Shown piece by piece: positions 35,929 through 44,025 of a stretch of DNA of 64,000 nt. The position numbers and the translations under genes are program-made. The stretch spans positions 620,001 to 684,000 of the forward strand of contig NZ_JAHXBG010000001.1 of the NCBI RefSeq assembly GCF_020103725.1. Direction: 5' to 3'. A model generated the notes under the pieces. The model saw nothing but the letters and a program-made list of their open reading frames with translations, had not been told where the DNA came from and made no database searches. Source of the stretch: Hyalangium gracile (lineage in GTDB: Bacteria > Myxococcota > Myxococcia > Myxococcales > Myxococcaceae). Numbering within the stretch: position 1 is the first letter of the stretch; each line of letters begins with the position of its first letter.

Positions 35929-37752
35929 ATGAAGCACCGGTATGACGTCATCGTGGTGGGCCTGGGCCATGCCGGCTGCGAGGCCGCCCTCGCTTGCGCT
36001 CGCATGGGGCTGGAGACCCTCGGCCTCACCCTGAAGCGCGAGCGCGCCGCCGTCATGAGCTGCAACCCCGCGGTGGGCGGCACCGCCAAGGGCCACCTCG
36101 TCCGCGAGCTGGATGCCCTCGGCGGCGAGATGGGACACGCCGCCGACCGGGCCGGCACCCACTTCAAGACACTCAACGCCTCCAAGGGTCCCGCCGTCCA
36201 GGCCACCCGCGTCCTTTGTGACCGCGAGGCCTATGCGCGCATCGTTCAGTCCGTCCTCTTCTCCCAGCCGAACCTCACCGTGCACGAGGCGGAGGTCTCC
36301 TCCCTCGTCGCCGAGAACGGCCAGGTGGCAGGCGTGGTGCTCGGCGATGGAACCCAGGTGCAGGCGCGCGCCGTGCTCCTCACCACCGGCACCTTCCTCC
36401 AGGCCCTCATGCACGTGGGCGAGAAGAAGGAGGTGGGCGGGCGGCTCGGGGATGAGGCCGCGAAGGGCCTCTCCGACTCGCTGCGCTCCCTGGGCTTCGC
36501 GCTGGGCCGCTTCAAGACGGGCACTCCCGCGCGCCTCAAGCGGGATTCCATCGACTGGGAGGCCGTGGAGCCCCAGCCGGGAGATCTCCCTCCGCGCTTC
36601 TTCTCCTGGCGCACCCGCCGGGCCGTGGCAGCGGGCGAGCCCTTCCCGCTCCAGCCGGCCGTCACCTGCGGCATCACCTTCACCACGCTGGAGACGCACC
36701 GGCTGCTGCGCGACAACCTCCATCGCTCGCCGCTGTTCCAGGGCGACATCGTTGGCCGAGGGCCTCGGTACTGCCCCTCGCTGGAGGACAAGGTGGTGCG
36801 CTTCGCCGCGCGCGAGCGGCACCAGGTGTTCCTGGAGCCCGAGGGCCCGGACTCGCCGCTGGTGTACCCGGCGGGACTGTCCACCAGCATGCCCGCGGAC
36901 GTGCAGCTCGAGTTCCTGCGCACCATCCCCGGCCTGGAGCATGTGGAGGTGGTCCGCTTCGGCTACGCGGTGGAGTACGACTACGCGCCGCCCACGCAGC
37001 TGTCCGCCACGCTGGAGACCAAGGCCGTGCGTGGCCTGTACTTCGCCGGCCAGCTCAACGGCACTTCGGGCTATGAGGAGGCGGCCTTCCAGGGGCTGTA
37101 CGCCGGCATCAACGCCGGGCTGCGGGTGAAGGGCGAGCCGCCGCTGTTGCTCGGCCGGGACGAGGCGCACGGCGCGGTGCTGGTGGACGAGCTGGTGACG
37201 AAGGGCGTGGACGAGCCCTTCCGCATGTTCACCAGCCGCTCGGAGCACCGGCTCAAGCTGCGCGAGGGCAACGCGGAGCTGCGACTGGCCCGGCACGGAC
37301 ACCGGGTGGGGCTGGTGCCGCGCGAGGCGCTCGAGCGGGTGGAGGCGCGGGCGCGGGCCGTGGCGGAGGAGGTGGCGCGGCTGAAGCGCACCGGGCTGGC
37401 CCCGCGGCTGAAGCGCCCCGAGGTGAGCTACGCGGCGCTGGCGGCGGAGGCGCGCCAGTGGCCCCCGGTGCCGCCCGAGGTGGCCGAGGAGGTGGAGGTG
37501 GAGGTGAAGTACGAGGGCTACATTGCCCAGGCCGAGCGCGCCGCGGCTCGGGAGGCGGAGGCGTGGGACGGCTGGGTGATTCCGGCGGGCTTCCGGTTCT
37601 CCGAGGTGCGTGGCCTGTCGGCCGAGGCGGTGGAGAAGTTCACGGCGCACCGGCCGGGCACGGTGGGACAGGCGCGGCGCATCCCCGGGCTGACGCAGGC
37701 GTCCCTGTCCCTGCTCCTGGTGGCGCTGAAGAAGGAGCGCGCCGCCGGTTAG
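35929..37752 (+). CDS. mnmG: tRNA U34 carboxymethylaminomethyl synthase subunit MnmG (GidA)
   Basis: 607 residues. FAD-binding motif IVVGLGHAGCEAALACARMG at the N terminus, GidA signatures SCNPAVGGTAKGHLVRELDALGG and GTPARLKRDSIDW, the Cys of RYCPSLEDKVVRF, and the C-terminal helical MnmE-interaction domain (YEGYIAQAERAAAR..VRGLSAEAVEKFTAHRPGTVGQARRIPGLT). It acts with MnmE on wobble uridine. It is followed by the candidate origin spacer and rsmG, the classical gidA-gidB order. Confidence 0.98.
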   Translation: MKHRYDVIVVGLGHAGCEAALACARMGLETLGLTLKRERAAVMSCNPAVGGTAKGHLVRELDALGGEMGHAADRAGTHFKTLNASKGPAVQATRVLCDREAYARIVQSVLFSQPNLTVHEAEVSSLVAENGQVAGVVLGDGTQVQARAVLLTTGTFLQALMHVGEKKEVGGRLGDEAAKGLSDSLRSLGFALGRFKTGTPARLKRDSIDWEAVEPQPGDLPPRFFSWRTRRAVAAGEPFPLQPAVTCGITFTTLETHRLLRDNLHRSPLFQGDIVGRGPRYCPSLEDKVVRFAARERHQVFLEPEGPDSPLVYPAGLSTSMPADVQLEFLRTIPGLEHVEVVRFGYAVEYDYAPPTQLSATLETKAVRGLYFAGQLNGTSGYEEAAFQGLYAGINAGLRVKGEPPLLLGRDEAHGAVLVDELVTKGVDEPFRMFTSRSEHRLKLREGNAELRLARHGHRVGLVPREALERVEARARAVAEEVARLKRTGLAPRLKRPEVSYAALAAEARQWPPVPPEVAEEVEVEVKYEGYIAQAERAAAREAEAWDGWVIPAGFRFSEVRGLSAEAVEKFTAHRPGTVGQARRIPGLTQASLSLLLVALKKERAAG

Positions 37753-38106
37753 GGCACGTGGGCGATGCGCCGCCAGATGTGCGGATCCGGCGCCCACGGT
37801 AAGGCTGATCGACAGGGAATTGATCAGAACGCTTGGAATCCGACCCCGCATCGGTGTATTTGCTGCCCCCCCCGCCGAGCCTGACTTCTGGCCCGAACAG
37901 AGGGGACTCAGCGGGTCGGATCAGGCTCCACCACCCTGTCAAGTTGGTATGTCCCGGTGCGCTTTCGAGCACGGCGCCCGAATGTGATTCTGTGGACATG
38001 ATCGCCACCGCCCTGTGGAAAACGTGTGGATAACCCACGCTTTTCTGGAGCGATCAACGAAATCAACGACTTGCGGGCCGGGGGGCTGTGGAGGATCTGT
38101 GGAAAA
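37753..38106. other. candidate origin of replication (DnaA-box cluster)
   Basis: Five TGTGGA-type DnaA boxes in one orientation: 37991 (TGTGGACAT), 38014 (TGTGGAAAA), 38025 (TGTGGATAA, exact reverse complement of TTATCCACA), 38087 (TGTGGAGGA) and 38098 (TGTGGAAAA). Two pairs are spaced exactly 11 bp. Between them is an A+T-richer stretch (CTTTTCTGGAGCGATCAACG). Eight GATC sites fall in 37784-38123. The gidA-gidB gap is a known origin location in other bacteria. The dnaA-rpmH gap is the competing candidate. Confidence 0.55.
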
Positions 38107-38752
38107 CAGCCGCTTCTTTGATCAGCTCCAACAGGGGTGTAGCGCGCTGGGGGTAGGACTCGCCGAAGACGTCCCGCCGAAGCTCCTGCGCCTCATGAAT
38201 GAGCTTCTGAAGTGGAATGCCAAGGTGAACCTCACCGCCATCACGGCGCCCGAGGAGGTGCTCGAGAAGCACTTCCTGGACTCGCTCGCCGTGCTGCCCG
38301 AGGTGGAGAGCGCCGCCTCGCTCCTGGACCTGGGCGCGGGGGCTGGCTTCCCGGGCCTGCCGCTCAAGCTGGCGCGGCCGGCGCTCACGGTGACGCTCGT
38401 GGATGCGGTGGGCAAGAAGGTCGGCTTCCTCAAGGCCGCCATCGCCGCGCTCGGGCTGAAGGACGCGCGGGGGCTTCATGCTCGAGCGGAGGGCAAGCCC
38501 GAGACCGAGGGCATTCCTCGCGCCGAGGTGCTCATCGCTCGCGCCTTCATGGACTTGCCTGACTGGCTGAACCTGGCGCCCGCCTACGTGCTGCCGGGAG
38601 GCCGCGTGGTGGCGATGCTCGGCAAGGCCTCACCGGAGTCGGAGCTGCAGGCCCGTGCCTCCGAGCGCACCCTGCGCCTGGTCTCCTCGCGTCAGTACCG
38701 CCTGCCGTTCTCGGGCGCCGAGCGGCAGATCGCCGTCTTCTCCAAGGAGTGA
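38099..38752 (+). CDS. rsmG: 16S rRNA (guanine527-N7)-methyltransferase RsmG (GidB)
   Basis: 217 residues from GTG 38099. Rossmann SAM motif LLDLGAGAGFPGLPLKLARP, upstream LLKWNAKVNLTAI and downstream ISPEEVL-like HFLDSLAVLP, all RsmG signatures. It methylates G527 of 16S rRNA. The chosen GTG is in the usual N-terminal position; GGAGGA lies very close (3 bp), and the start codon is inside a DnaA-like box (38098-38106). A longer frame from 38015 would translate the DnaA boxes and is less likely. Confidence 0.94.
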   Translation: MENSRFFDQLQQGCSALGVGLAEDVPPKLLRLMNELLKWNAKVNLTAITAPEEVLEKHFLDSLAVLPEVESAASLLDLGAGAGFPGLPLKLARPALTVTLVDAVGKKVGFLKAAIAALGLKDARGLHARAEGKPETEGIPRAEVLIARAFMDLPDWLNLAPAYVLPGGRVVAMLGKASPESELQARASERTLRLVSSRQYRLPFSGAERQIAVFSKE

Positions 38753-38808
38753 GCCGCCCGAGGCGCGCTCCCTGGCCCGTCAGGACGGCGTGGTCGGTGA
38801 GGCGCTGA

Positions 38809-39315
38809 TCAGCGCGAGCGCCACGCCACGGACTCCGACTGCAGCGAGAGGATCCGCGAGCTCTTCGGCAGGGCTCCTCCCGCAAGGCACGTCGTCGCTC
38901 CCGAGAGCGTGAAGGTCGTCGAGGCCGACAGGCCCTGCGCGTTCGTCACCGTGGCCGTGATGGACGGCGTGGTGCCCGTCAGCACGCACTGCGATGGCGT
39001 CCACTCCACCTCGCTCTGCGCGGCTTCCGTCGTGGGTGTCCCGAGCGTGCCCGTGTTCGCGGCCCAGGTGATGGTGAGTGCTCGTGCCTGCGGATCACTC
39101 GCCACGACGCGGAAGGTGACGCGGCTGCCCGCGAACACGCGCAGATCAGACTGAAAGGTGCTCGTGATGCGCGGCGCGGACTGTGTCTCCGGCGCGCGCG
39201 CCCGTGGGGCGGCGGAGCGGGCCACCGGCTCGGTGGGGGGCTGGCTGCATGCGCCTGCCACCACTCCCAGCGCGGCCAGCACCGCCCTGCCCGTCCATCG
39301 TCTGTGCGAGTGCAT
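38809..39315 (-). CDS. lipoprotein with Ig-like/PKD-type domain
   Basis: 168 residues from ATG 39315. Lipoprotein signal AVLAALGVVAGACSQPP. Residues about 50-140 look like a single Ig-like fold (FAGSRVTFRVVASDPQARALTITWAANTGTLG, then TPSITATVTNAQGLSASTTFTLSG), with two Cys that could form a disulfide. No enzyme motif. Convergent with rsmG; transcribed downstream of the kinase gene at 39.4-41.0 kb. Function unknown. Confidence 0.75.
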   Translation of the reverse strand: MHSHRRWTGRAVLAALGVVAGACSQPPTEPVARSAAPRARAPETQSAPRITSTFQSDLRVFAGSRVTFRVVASDPQARALTITWAANTGTLGTPTTEAAQSEVEWTPSQCVLTGTTPSITATVTNAQGLSASTTFTLSGATTCLAGGALPKSSRILSLQSESVAWRSR

Positions 39316-39417
39316 GGCGCGCCTCCCGGCTCCTCGCTCGCGAAGGCGGGCGATGCGCACAGTGTAGGAGGCTCCCCAAGGCGGGCCAGTTTTCAGCGCC
39401 CTGCCCTGCCCTGCATT

Positions 39418-41043
39418 TCAGAAGTCGATCTTCTTCGGGCCTGGGCTGATCAGCGCAGAGTCGGTCGGCGAGGGCAGCGGACAGTCCGGCCCGTACAGCT
39501 CGAACGAGCGCACGTGCATCCAGCTGCCATGCACACTGGCGCCGACGAGGCGCACGTACCGGGCGACGCGCTGAGGGAACCAGACCCGGCGCGGGACGTC
39601 GTTGTTCGAGGGGATGTTGATCAGCGAGTGCAGGAAGGTCCAGCGCACGCCATCCAGGCTCGTCATCACGGCGCTTCGAGCCGTGGCGCCCAGGCGCGTG
39701 TCCCAGGCCCAGTCCACCACCATGGAGTCGATGAGGTGGTTGTGCCCCAGGTCCACCGTGAGCACCGGGTGATTGAGGTCGGCGCTCTGCCAGAACGTCT
39801 GCCGGTCATGGTCGAACGCGCGCTGGGGCTCGTCCTTCCCCCAGTGTGACGAGGCGCTCGGGGTTCCCGCCCTCGCGAAGTCACACGCCAGGGGCACGTG
39901 GGCTGCTGCCTCCTGCTCCCTCACCTGCGGTGGCCCCTGATCCGTGCCGGGATTGTGGATCATCTCTGGAGGGCTCGGGAGGGAGCCTCTTGGAGGGCGT
40001 TGCCCGAGGCGGTCGGGGCGCTGGGGAGGCGATGTGGGGCTCCTGCCAGGCTCGGTTGTGTCGGGCGGAGCGGGCTGGGTGACGCGGCCCGTGACGAAGC
40101 CGGCGGCGAAGAGGAGGACGGCGGCGCCTGCGCCGATGGCCACGGGGCCCAGGCGACGGCGAGGCGTCACGCGAGGCGACTCCGGTGAGTCGAGCTGGCG
40201 CAGCGCCGCATCGGCCGAAGCGAAGCGGTGAGCCGGATCCACCGAGGTCAGGCGTGCGAGGAAGTCGCGGAAGTGGACGGCGACATCCACGCGCGTGGCG
40301 AGCATCTGCTCCCCTTCCTTGCGCAGCCTGGACTCGCGCGTCCACGAGAGGGATTCCACGAGCGTGACGCCGAGGGCGAACAGATCCGTGGTGGCGTCCA
40401 GCTCGCCACCGGCCTGTTCGGGAGGAGTGTAGTGAGAGGCCTCGGGGCTGGCGCGGCCGCGGACCCAGCCCGCGCCGAAGTCGACCAGGAAGAGCGCGCC
40501 ATCCGGACGACGGATCAGGTTGGCGGGCTTGAGGTCGCCGTGGAACACCTGAGGCGATCGACCTTGCAGGTAGCGGAGGATGTCGAGGACCTGTCGAGCC
40601 AGATCACGGGCTTCGAGCTCGGTGTAGTGGCGGCTGTCGAGCTCGGCCTCGAGCGGGGTGCCTTCGATGAACTCCTGGGCCAGATAGAGCCGGGTTTCAG
40701 CGCCGACCCCCAGCTGCAGCATGTCGAGGTAGCGCGGGATGCGCGGGTGGGTGAGGCTCTGAAGCTGTCGTGCTTCCTGGTGGAAGGCTTGGAGGGTGGT
40801 CGCGGCGGGCTCGAGGGAGAAGGACAGCTCCTTGAGGACGATCAGCCCGTCGGTGTCATCGGCGAGATAGGTGCGGGCAGCTCCGCGCTGTCCGAGCATC
40901 TGACGCACGCGGTAGGGCCCGACGCGGACCGCGACTCCACAGTGGGTGCAGCGTTCGCCACCTGCCACCTGCGCGCAACCGGGACAGATACCTGCTGGCG
41001 GAAGAGGGCCCGTGATCAACGTTCTTCTGGGTCCTGACGACAT
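39418..41043 (-). CDS. zinc-ribbon / Ser-Thr kinase / discoidin-domain membrane protein
   Basis: 541 residues from ATG 41043. Four-Cys zinc ribbon (CPGCAQVAGGERCTHC, about 20-36), kinase domain (ATP Lys in LIVLKELSF, catalytic loop HGDLKPANL with HGD instead of HRD, DFG in LVDFGAGW, YTPPEQ), a membrane helix about residue 305 (VAIGAGAAVLLFAAGFVTG), a Pro-rich linker, and a C-terminal F5/8 type C (discoidin) domain about 390-520 (ASSHWGKDEPQRAFDHDRQTFWQSADLNH..TVDLGHNHLID). The Gly loop is degenerate (GQRGAARTY). It could couple binding of an outer ligand to phosphorylation. Confidence 0.9.
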   Translation of the reverse strand: MSSGPRRTLITGPLPPAGICPGCAQVAGGERCTHCGVAVRVGPYRVRQMLGQRGAARTYLADDTDGLIVLKELSFSLEPAATTLQAFHQEARQLQSLTHPRIPRYLDMLQLGVGAETRLYLAQEFIEGTPLEAELDSRHYTELEARDLARQVLDILRYLQGRSPQVFHGDLKPANLIRRPDGALFLVDFGAGWVRGRASPEASHYTPPEQAGGELDATTDLFALGVTLVESLSWTRESRLRKEGEQMLATRVDVAVHFRDFLARLTSVDPAHRFASADAALRQLDSPESPRVTPRRRLGPVAIGAGAAVLLFAAGFVTGRVTQPAPPDTTEPGRSPTSPPQRPDRLGQRPPRGSLPSPPEMIHNPGTDQGPPQVREQEAAAHVPLACDFARAGTPSASSHWGKDEPQRAFDHDRQTFWQSADLNHPVLTVDLGHNHLIDSMVVDWAWDTRLGATARSAVMTSLDGVRWTFLHSLINIPSNNDVPRRVWFPQRVARYVRLVGASVHGSWMHVRSFELYGPDCPLPSPTDSALISPGPKKIDF

Positions 41044-41717
41044 GGGACGGCCTCCCACCGCGAACGGTCATTCATTCTCCGCCGGTGAGGAGATGGGGAC
41101 AAGGGCAGGGGCAGGCAGGGAGCGACGCTCGCGACGTGTGGAGGTTCGAGGGTCGCTCTCTCCCCACCTTATATATGCAGCTGCGTGAGTCCCGGGGGAG
41201 GAGCAGTGCTTCCGGGTGTTATGCGCGTGAGTCAGAAGATGAGGCATGAGCTGAAAGGCCTGGGCGCATGCATGCAGTCGGGTGACCAGCTTTCGAGCTG
41301 CTGCTGACCTCGAGGTTCGAGTCACGGGTGAGCGTGGGTCGAAGCGGCACGAGGGTTCGATGATCAGCCAACGTCTCGCGGACCTGGCGCAGTGGTTGAT
41401 GCACGAGTTCCCACGGTTCGTTGCGCGCGTTGCTGGCACGGGTTCTCGGGCCTGGGGACGCAGGTCGCGGGTCCCTCGTCTCGGCGCGGGTCCCCCCATC
41501 AGCGGATGGGTCCTCCCGCGCCGGCCGTCCCGCTCTCCCAGGATTCGCGGCACGAGGTGGCTGCGCTGTCGACGATGCATGCGGCTGAGCTGGTATGGCT
41601 GTCAGACAGGTTGCTGATGGCTCGTGGATGGAGGCATCCCCTGCGTGCCGTGATCAGCGGGTCTTGCGGTCAGCTCGTCGATGCGCGGTGAATGGAGTGT
41701 CGACCCTCGCGCGCGAT
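41044..41717. other. 674-bp non-coding region left of the parS array
   Basis: No credible gene. It contains structured repeat copy C (41459-41538), two TGATCAGC sites (41361, 41651) and an A+T-rich TTATATATGCAG at about 41169, the best promoter-like patch for the kinase gene. Confidence 0.5.
41459..41538 (+). repeat. structured repeat element, copy C (left arm around parS)
   Basis: 80 bp, identical base for base to the reverse complement of 43530-43609. Predicted fold: outer stem GCGGG/CCCGC, middle stem CGGCGCGGG/CCCGCGCCG, inner stem CCATC/GATGG with loop AGCG, and internal loop with TCCCC facing GTCCT. Related to copies A and B at 4.5-4.8 kb. Confidence 0.85.
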
Positions 41718-42878
41718 GTTCCATGTGGAACATCGAAGCAGCGAGGTCTCCCTTCTCATCGCGTGGAGTGACAGTCCGCGTATGGCATGCGCTGTCCATG
41801 CCTCTTGTTCCAGGTGGAACGGCTCATGGAGGGCTCCAGGATGCGAACTGGAGGCGCTGGTCACCTGCTTCGTGGAGCGCTGAGGTCTGTCGTGCGGTCA
41901 TGCCTCGCGCGGTCTCCCAGGACACGCACTCCGGCCTGGTCTTCATGAATCCCCACGCCCTCATGATGAGCAGGCAGCCCGGCCGTTCAATCCACTCAAG
42001 AGCCCAACCACGTTCCACGTGGTTGTTCGTGGTCGCTGAGCGGAGTCGCTCCTGGCTGATCAGCGACACCAGCCTCTGTCACGTGGAACGCTCGCAACGG
42101 GGGAAGGTCGAATCAGGGAGGCGTCGCTGCTCGGTCGTCGTTCCTTGTTCCAGGTGGCACGCAGAGGTCTGCGATGCGGCCATGGCTGCTCATGGTCCGG
42201 TCTGTCGGTCGGCCTTCGTTGTTCCACGTGGAACGCGTGGCCCCAGATGAGGGCGCGCGAGATGGTTTCGGTTCCTTGATGCAGCCGACCCTGTTCCACG
42301 TGGAACGTGCGTCTCCGAAGTTGGGTGAGCTGCTGGAGTCCACTTGAGCACCAGACCTTCGTGTTCCACGTGGAACGTGCAGGGCGGCAAGGAGCGTGAC
42401 CGCCAGGAACTCCAATCCGTTACTCGTTCGCTTGTTCCACGTGGAACGTGCGTGGCCGTCACGAGTCGCGCAGCTGGGTTCCATCTCCTTGATGCGCTCG
42501 CCCTGTTCCACGTGGAAGCTCCGGGGCCGGAGAAGATCGACCCGCGCGGGCCTGCTTGATCAACCATGCCTTCGGGTTCCACGTGGAACACTGGTGTCCG
42601 CGGAGAGGCCCGCTGTTGGGCTCTCCCTTCGGGTCTTTGTTGGGCTCTTCATTGAGTCTTGTTCCACGTGGAACGCGTGCGCCGGCATGGGGGCTGTTGG
42701 GTGCGGTCTTCCGGTCTCCCGCTCCACCGTGTTCCACGTGGAACGTGCGTGTCCCATCAAGGTCGATACGTGGAGGAGAGCTGCCTGATCAGCAGACCCG
42801 GCTTGTTCCACTTGGAACGTGCGCGCTATCGGGAATGCGCGCGCCGGATGGTCGCGCGTGCCCCATGTGATGGACCCT

Positions 42879-43261
42879 GTTCCACGTGGAACGTGGGCAT
42901 CAACGGAGCAGGTGAGTCTCGGCGTGCATACGTGTTCCGTACGGCGGCTCCTGTTCCACGTGGAACGTGAGCATCAACGAAGCAGGTGAGTTCCGGGCGC
43001 CCATGCGTTCCGTGTGGTGGCTCCTGTTCCACGTGGAACGTGAGCGCTAGCGAAGCAGGTGAGTTCCGGACGCGGCCACGTGTTTCGTGCGGTGGTTCCT
43101 GTTCCACGTGGAACGCGAGCATCAGCGAACCAGGCGAACTCAAGCTGTGGCCACGTACTCATTCATTCGACGCTGTTCCACGTGGAACGTGGGCATCAGC
43201 GAAGCAGGTGAGCGCCAGACATCCGACGTGCTCAGGCGTTCGACGCTGTTCCACGTGGAAC
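42879..43261 (+). repeat. tandem 73-bp units within the parS array
   Basis: Six consecutive sites (42879, 42953, 43026, 43101, 43175, 43248) at 73-75-bp intervals. Most spacers begin with variants of GTGAGCATCAACGAAGCAGG followed by TGAG, showing descent from a duplicated unit. Spacers further left have lost this similarity but keep the interval. Confidence 0.85.
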
Positions 43262-43529
43262 GCGCGGTGCCAGTGCGGTCGAGCACTCATGGATGACGGC
43301 CCAGTTCTCAGCCCGGCCCTGTTCCACGTGGAACGTGCCCGAGCCATCGGGGCTCTGTCTTCCCAGGAACCGGACGCGGCTCATGGGACTGGTGGGGTGG
43401 AGGCAAGTCGAACAAGGGAAGCCGGCAGAGTCCTCCCCGATGTTCGCGCAGGCCCAGTGCACGTCGACTGATCACGGACACCAGAGAAGTCGACCGGACC
43501 CATTCCGCGCCGACCCACCGTGAGCCGAT

Positions 43530-43609
43530 GGAGAGCGGGACGGCCGGCGCGGGAGGACCCATCCGCTGATGGGGGGACCCGCGCCGAGACGAGGGACCCG
43601 CGACCTGCG
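43530..43609 (-). repeat. structured repeat element, copy D (right arm around parS)
   Basis: Perfect 80-bp inverted copy of 41459-41538, 1991 bp away. Twenty-one of the 22 parS-like sites lie between the two arms; the last (43768) lies outside, next to parA. Confidence 0.85.
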
Positions 43610-44025
43610 CCCCAGACCGCGGACCCGTGCCCGGCGCGCCCGTGTCACCCGGTCCACCCGCGCCACCCCTGATCAGCAACCTCCGCCCTCCGTGCCGGAT
43701 GAAGCGCCCCCAGCCCGCGCTCCACCGCGCACCCGAGGCCCCGCAACCTGGTCCGCCGGCCGGTCCCGTTCCACGTGGAACACCAGCCCGACAGGGGTTC
43801 CGGCCCCGTGCCGGAGACCCGCTCTCGAGCCCCTGCCAGAGCCCGCTCCAAGCACCTCAGTAGGGGAGGGAGCAGGCAGAAAAGGACACTGGATTGGATG
43901 TTGGTTTGGTGGCTCAATGCGCCCGCACTTTCGTGCTCCCGGCGACACCCGAACCGTGCCGCCCGGACCCCCGAGAGTGCCTCGGAAGGCAACGCGGAAC
44001 CCCGGACACCGGGCACCGAATGAGG

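Larger units (their letters stand above)
41718..43781. promoter_or_regulatory. parS: parS centromere cluster, 22 ParB-binding sites
   Basis: Fifteen exact copies of GTTCCACGTGGAAC start at 42221, 42293, 42363, 42434, 42576, 42661, 42731, 42879, 42953, 43026, 43101, 43175, 43248, 43321 and 43768. Four one-mismatch copies start at 41718, 41807, 42505 and 42805; three weaker ones at 42012, 42076 and 42147. This is the universal parS palindrome. ParB loads here and ParA moves the resulting complex. M. xanthus has a comparable cluster next to parAB. Open frames through the sites (repeated STWN or VPRGT peptides) are artefacts of the palindrome. Confidence 0.97.

Noticed and set aside
34225-37851. 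Minus-strand open frame of 1208 codons across mnmG
   Set aside because: Antisense to mnmG and out of frame with the molybdoenzyme; no domain recognised.
37937-37955. Third copy of the 23-bp repeat (AGTTGGTATGTC)
   Set aside because: Only about nine bases match; not distinguishable from chance.
38015-38098. Longer N terminus for rsmG from GTG 38015
   Set aside because: It would translate the DnaA-box spacer and add 28 residues not found in typical RsmG; GTG 38099 fits the family start.
41304-41330. tRNA-like GGTTCGAGTC segment
   Set aside because: No matching acceptor or anticodon stems around it; no tRNA could be folded by eye. No tRNA or rRNA gene was found in the window.
42221-43334. CRISPR-like regular repeat array
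   Set aside because: Repeats are a 14-bp palindrome identical to parS, spacers are related to each other in part, and there are no cas genes.
41681-43700. Many overlapping frames with repeated STWN, FHVEQ or VPRGT peptides
   Set aside because: These are translations of the parS palindrome in different frames; the frames stay open because the sites recur, not because a protein is encoded.
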